Of a DNA stretch of 64,000 nucleotides, positions 61,658-64,000 are shown one piece after another. The stretch's first letter is position 1. Each line of letters begins with the position of its first letter. Position numbers and translations under genes: made by a program. Origin of the DNA: Bacteroidia bacterium (GTDB lineage Bacteria; Bacteroidota; Bacteroidia; Flavobacteriales_D; Cryomorphaceae); assembly GCA_030427905.1 (NCBI GenBank), contig JAUICL010000001.1, positions 930,001-994,000 on the forward strand, given 5' to 3'. A model generated the notes under the pieces. That model was not told the DNA's origin. It ran no database searches and saw only the letters and a program-made list of their open reading frames with translations.

Positions 61658-63005
61658 ACTCCTCAAGCGATTTACAAATAGTTCTGATGCCCGCGGTAAG
61701 CGCATTGTGCTGCACATCCTTTATGCCACTGGCCTGAAAGGAATCAATGCCGGAGTGAGCTTTTTGGTCATTCCGCTCTACCTGAGCTATCTCACCGATA
61801 TCAGCTACGGGATTTGGATTACCATCAGCTCAGTGCTCAACTGGTTTAATTTCTTTGATCTGGGGATGGGGCACGGGCTGCGCAATAAATTTGCCGAGGC
61901 CAAAGCCAAAGGCGAGAATGAGCTCGCAAGGAAGTACGTGAGTACGACTTATGCCTTGCTCGGCCTTGTGGCTGCTGGGGTTATGCTCATCTTTCTGGTT
62001 GTACATCTCTTTGTGGATTGGTCGCTGGTTTTTGCCGCACCACCCGAAATTGGCCCAGAAGTCAATCGCACAGTGTGGATTCTCTTCGCGCTTTTCTGTC
62101 CCCAGTTTGTGGCTCAGCTCATCAAGATGATCGTGACCGCAGATCAGCGGCCAGCGGTGGCCAACTTGATCAATTCCACCGTAAATATTCTTCAACTCCT
62201 GGGGTTATTTTTGTTTACTCAATTCATCCCCCCAAGTCTCGATCGCCTGGCATTGCTTATGGGTGGAATAAGCCTTGGTGTGCCCCTGCTGGCTAATTTC
62301 ATTCTCTTTAGTACCCGGTACAAAGCCTACCGACCAACCATTCCTACCGTCGATTTCAAGTTGTCAAAAGATCTCATGGGGCTGGGTTTTACATTCTTTG
62401 TTATGCAAGGAGCGGCATTGGTGGTTTTTATGACCGATAGCTTGATCATCACTCAGGTGCTAGGCCCCGATCAGGTGCCTGCTTACAATACTTCATTCCG
62501 TTACTTCAATCTGGCTACGGTTTTCTTTGGCTTGGTCACAACGCCTTTCTGGTCGGCCTTTACCGATGCCTATGTCAAAAAGGACTTCGGGTGGATTAGA
62601 AAAATGTTGTCGCGCCTGATCCGAGTTTGGTACGGATTTGCAGCGGTGTGCGTCTTGCTTTATTTTCTGGCACCAACCATTTACGGGTGGTGGATAAAAG
62701 GAGAACTGGTCATCGCGCGTGAGCTCGATCTGGTCATGATGCTCATGGTGCTCACCACTGCTTTTGTGACTATTTACGGAACGTTTCTAAGTGGAGTAGG
62801 GAAGCTCCGACTATCGCTTTCGCATGCGGTAGTGGTGATGGTGATCAATATCCCGCTTTCAATTTATCTGGCTAAAATACCTTCTCTGGGAAGTGCAGGT
62901 GTTATGCTCGCAAGCCTATTGGGAACGGCACTGCGACTCTTTTTCCAGCCGGTGCAGACGTACAAGATTTTGAAAGGGACAGCCAAAGGCTGGTGGAATG
63001 CCTAG
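61650..63005 (+). CDS. polysaccharide flippase, Wzx-like (MATE-like)
   Basis: 451 residues with about 12-14 predicted membrane helices and the family phrase DLGMGHGLRNKFAEAKAKGEN near the N terminus. It should move lipid-linked repeat units across the inner membrane for polymerisation. Position after wzc, with overlapping ends, makes it part of the same export unit. The last 4 bp overlap the sulfotransferase gene on the other strand. Confidence 0.88.
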   Translation: MNKLLKRFTNSSDARGKRIVLHILYATGLKGINAGVSFLVIPLYLSYLTDISYGIWITISSVLNWFNFFDLGMGHGLRNKFAEAKAKGENELARKYVSTTYALLGLVAAGVMLIFLVVHLFVDWSLVFAAPPEIGPEVNRTVWILFALFCPQFVAQLIKMIVTADQRPAVANLINSTVNILQLLGLFLFTQFIPPSLDRLALLMGGISLGVPLLANFILFSTRYKAYRPTIPTVDFKLSKDLMGLGFTFFVMQGAALVVFMTDSLIITQVLGPDQVPAYNTSFRYFNLATVFFGLVTTPFWSAFTDAYVKKDFGWIRKMLSRLIRVWYGFAAVCVLLYFLAPTIYGWWIKGELVIARELDLVMMLMVLTTAFVTIYGTFLSGVGKLRLSLSHAVVVMVINIPLSIYLAKIPSLGSAGVMLASLLGTALRLFFQPVQTYKILKGTAKGWWNA

Positions 63006-63940
63006 TCTCCGATGTAGTACTTCTGAAAATTCTCTGACTCCATCAAATCAGGCTTGATAGCGAGAAGTTTTTGATTGTCGGCCTTGAAGTGCTCGAAAAT
63101 CTCGTTTCGGAGTGCTTCATCAAAGGAAAACCGCTTGTTCCCGCCACCGCGGTGCTCGATCCAGTGAATAATTCTTCGGAAGGCTGATTTTCCGACGCGT
63201 GTCGATTCAAAAGCTGGTTTCCATTTGTTCCAGCCCCTGATCATACTTAGTTTTCGCTCAGAAAGCGTAGGGTTGATTTTACGCTTTACTTCATCGCCTC
63301 CTAATTTCCAGCCAAAATGCGAGCACATGGCATCTATGAACCCTTCCGAATCTCTTTGGAAATCTTCAAAAAGCATCACCTTGACATCGCCGAAAAGAGC
63401 CTTGTAAGTATTGATGATCGATGAGTAATAGTAAGATACGGTCGATTCTTTGGATTGAAAAGTGGGGTACATCGGGCGGGTTCGACCTTCCTGCCCATTG
63501 AATGAAATAAACGACTCTGGACTTAAGGTGTTTCCACCGTAAACCCCAATAGAATAAAGCGCTTCGAGAAGATTGACCTGATTTCGCATGACGAGCAAAA
63601 TTTCAGCGTCGGGAAATAAGGCGTGGAGTCTCTGGGCAGTTCGCGTCCGATTGGTGGATCCCAGATAAAGCGTTTGCCCCACGAACAATTCATTCGATAG
63701 AATAGCATTGGATTCGATCATCGTTTGAAGCTCTGCGCGGGTTTGATCCAAATCAAAAATAGACTCATCTTGATAGAGAATCTTTTGAAAAACGGGGTGA
63801 TACTGGGTGGTTTCGACGCTATATGCTCGAAATCCTTCAACCCTTGGAAATACGTGGTTTTGAAAATAGGTGCTCGCCGCGCGAGGCATCCCTATGTGCA
63901 GTACAGTTTTACCCACGTCCAAATCTAAAAAAATACCCAT
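63002..63940 (-). CDS. sulfotransferase-like protein
   Basis: 312 residues; the 5'-PSB loop of PAPS-dependent sulfotransferases is HIGMPRAASTYFQNHVF (about 15-31), and LLVMRNQVNLLEALYSI (about 115-131) resembles the 3'-phosphate-binding region. It has no signal peptide, so cytoplasmic or membrane-peripheral. On the opposite strand to the flippase, at the end of the capsule locus; a polysaccharide substrate would fit but is inference. Distant family member: call at domain level only. Confidence 0.75.
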   Translation of the reverse strand: MGIFLDLDVGKTVLHIGMPRAASTYFQNHVFPRVEGFRAYSVETTQYHPVFQKILYQDESIFDLDQTRAELQTMIESNAILSNELFVGQTLYLGSTNRTRTAQRLHALFPDAEILLVMRNQVNLLEALYSIGVYGGNTLSPESFISFNGQEGRTRPMYPTFQSKESTVSYYYSSIINTYKALFGDVKVMLFEDFQRDSEGFIDAMCSHFGWKLGGDEVKRKINPTLSERKLSMIRGWNKWKPAFESTRVGKSAFRRIIHWIEHRGGGNKRFSFDEALRNEIFEHFKADNQKLLAIKPDLMESENFQKYYIGD

Positions 63941-63947
63941 AGGTAAG

Positions 63948-63955
63948 TATCTTTG
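63948..63955 (+). promoter_or_regulatory. -7 box TATCTTTG at the window end
   Basis: Perfect TAnnTTTG ending 6 nt before an ATG at 63962, the start of a frame that leaves the window. Confidence 0.45.
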
Positions 63956-63961
63956 GGGGCA

Positions 63962-64000
63962 TGGAAGATGTGAGCATCTGTATGACCGCGACCATAGCCC
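63962..64000 (+). CDS. 5' end of a gene running off the window
   Basis: ATG at 63962 opens a frame MEDVSICMTATIA that is unbroken to the end of the window. Only 13 codons are visible, so no product can be named. The -7 box in front and the divergent sulfotransferase gene make a real start plausible. Confidence 0.4.

Noticed and set aside
1-64000. tRNA or rRNA genes
   Set aside because: Gene-free gaps are mostly under 210 bp, and I see no cloverleaf-type pattern or conserved rRNA segment in them.

Overview
This 64 kb window is a chromosomal segment of a Bacteroidota bacterium, most likely a member of the Flavobacteriales (Cryomorphaceae-like rather than a classical Flavobacterium; genus not assignable by eye). 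The evidence is a set of type IX secretion (T9SS) and gliding genes (gldJ, porU, porV, two porP/sprF-like genes), three cargo proteins with T9SS C-terminal signals, a menaquinone pathway, PdhA/PdhC, and Bacteroidota-type promoters (TAnnTTTG -7 boxes, hardly any Shine-Dalgarno sequences, some TTG starts). There is no phage, transposase, CRISPR, rRNA or tRNA gene. The only sizeable non-coding stretch is about 1.2 kb at 54780-55972.

Layout. 1-9250: 5' part of murF, then gldJ and a porP/sprF-like gene on the minus strand, divergent from porU (the T9SS sortase) and porV on the plus strand. 9255-19130: housekeeping genes on the plus strand (ispF, cdd, pdhA, pdhC, recG, pheT, a PlsC-like acyltransferase, rdgB). 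19120-24012: ddl, a three-PASTA membrane protein, a secreted T9SS cargo and rluD. 24009-30624: menaquinone genes on the minus strand (menI-like thioesterase, menF, menD, then menA, menC, menE), split by a small plus-strand STAS-like gene; menB is not here. 30702-42382: an orphan OmpR-type response regulator, AddB-like nuclease with a TPR partner, a small conserved gene, a PKD-rich T9SS type B protein, an ElaA-like acetyltransferase, SRAP protease, and AddA helicase-nuclease.

42478-52057: a lipoprotein/di-haem pair resembling MbnP-MbnH, then a three-gene surface module: a 1680-residue protein with 18 PKD-type repeats and a type B T9SS signal, a PorE-like beta-propeller protein lacking the OmpA domain, and a PorP/SprF protein. 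52242-54779: SiaB-like ATPase, NRDE protein, methionine aminopeptidase and a small HAD phosphatase. 54780-55972: two diverged copies of a ~260-310 bp repeat flanking an array of nine 11-bp units. 55973-64000: two divergent OmpA-domain proteins, then a polysaccharide export locus (Wza lipoprotein, Wzc tyrosine kinase, Wzx flippase), a sulfotransferase-like gene on the opposite strand, and the first codons of one more gene.

How it works together: the Por proteins export and attach the T9SS cargo made from the same window, GldJ links that machinery to gliding, and the Wza/Wzc/Wzx set builds a surface polysaccharide that the sulfotransferase could modify. The points most worth a second look are the 11-bp array with its flanking repeats, the MbnPH pair with a palindrome in front of it, the PKD/PorE-like/PorP module, and the two-class spacing between -7 boxes and start codons.
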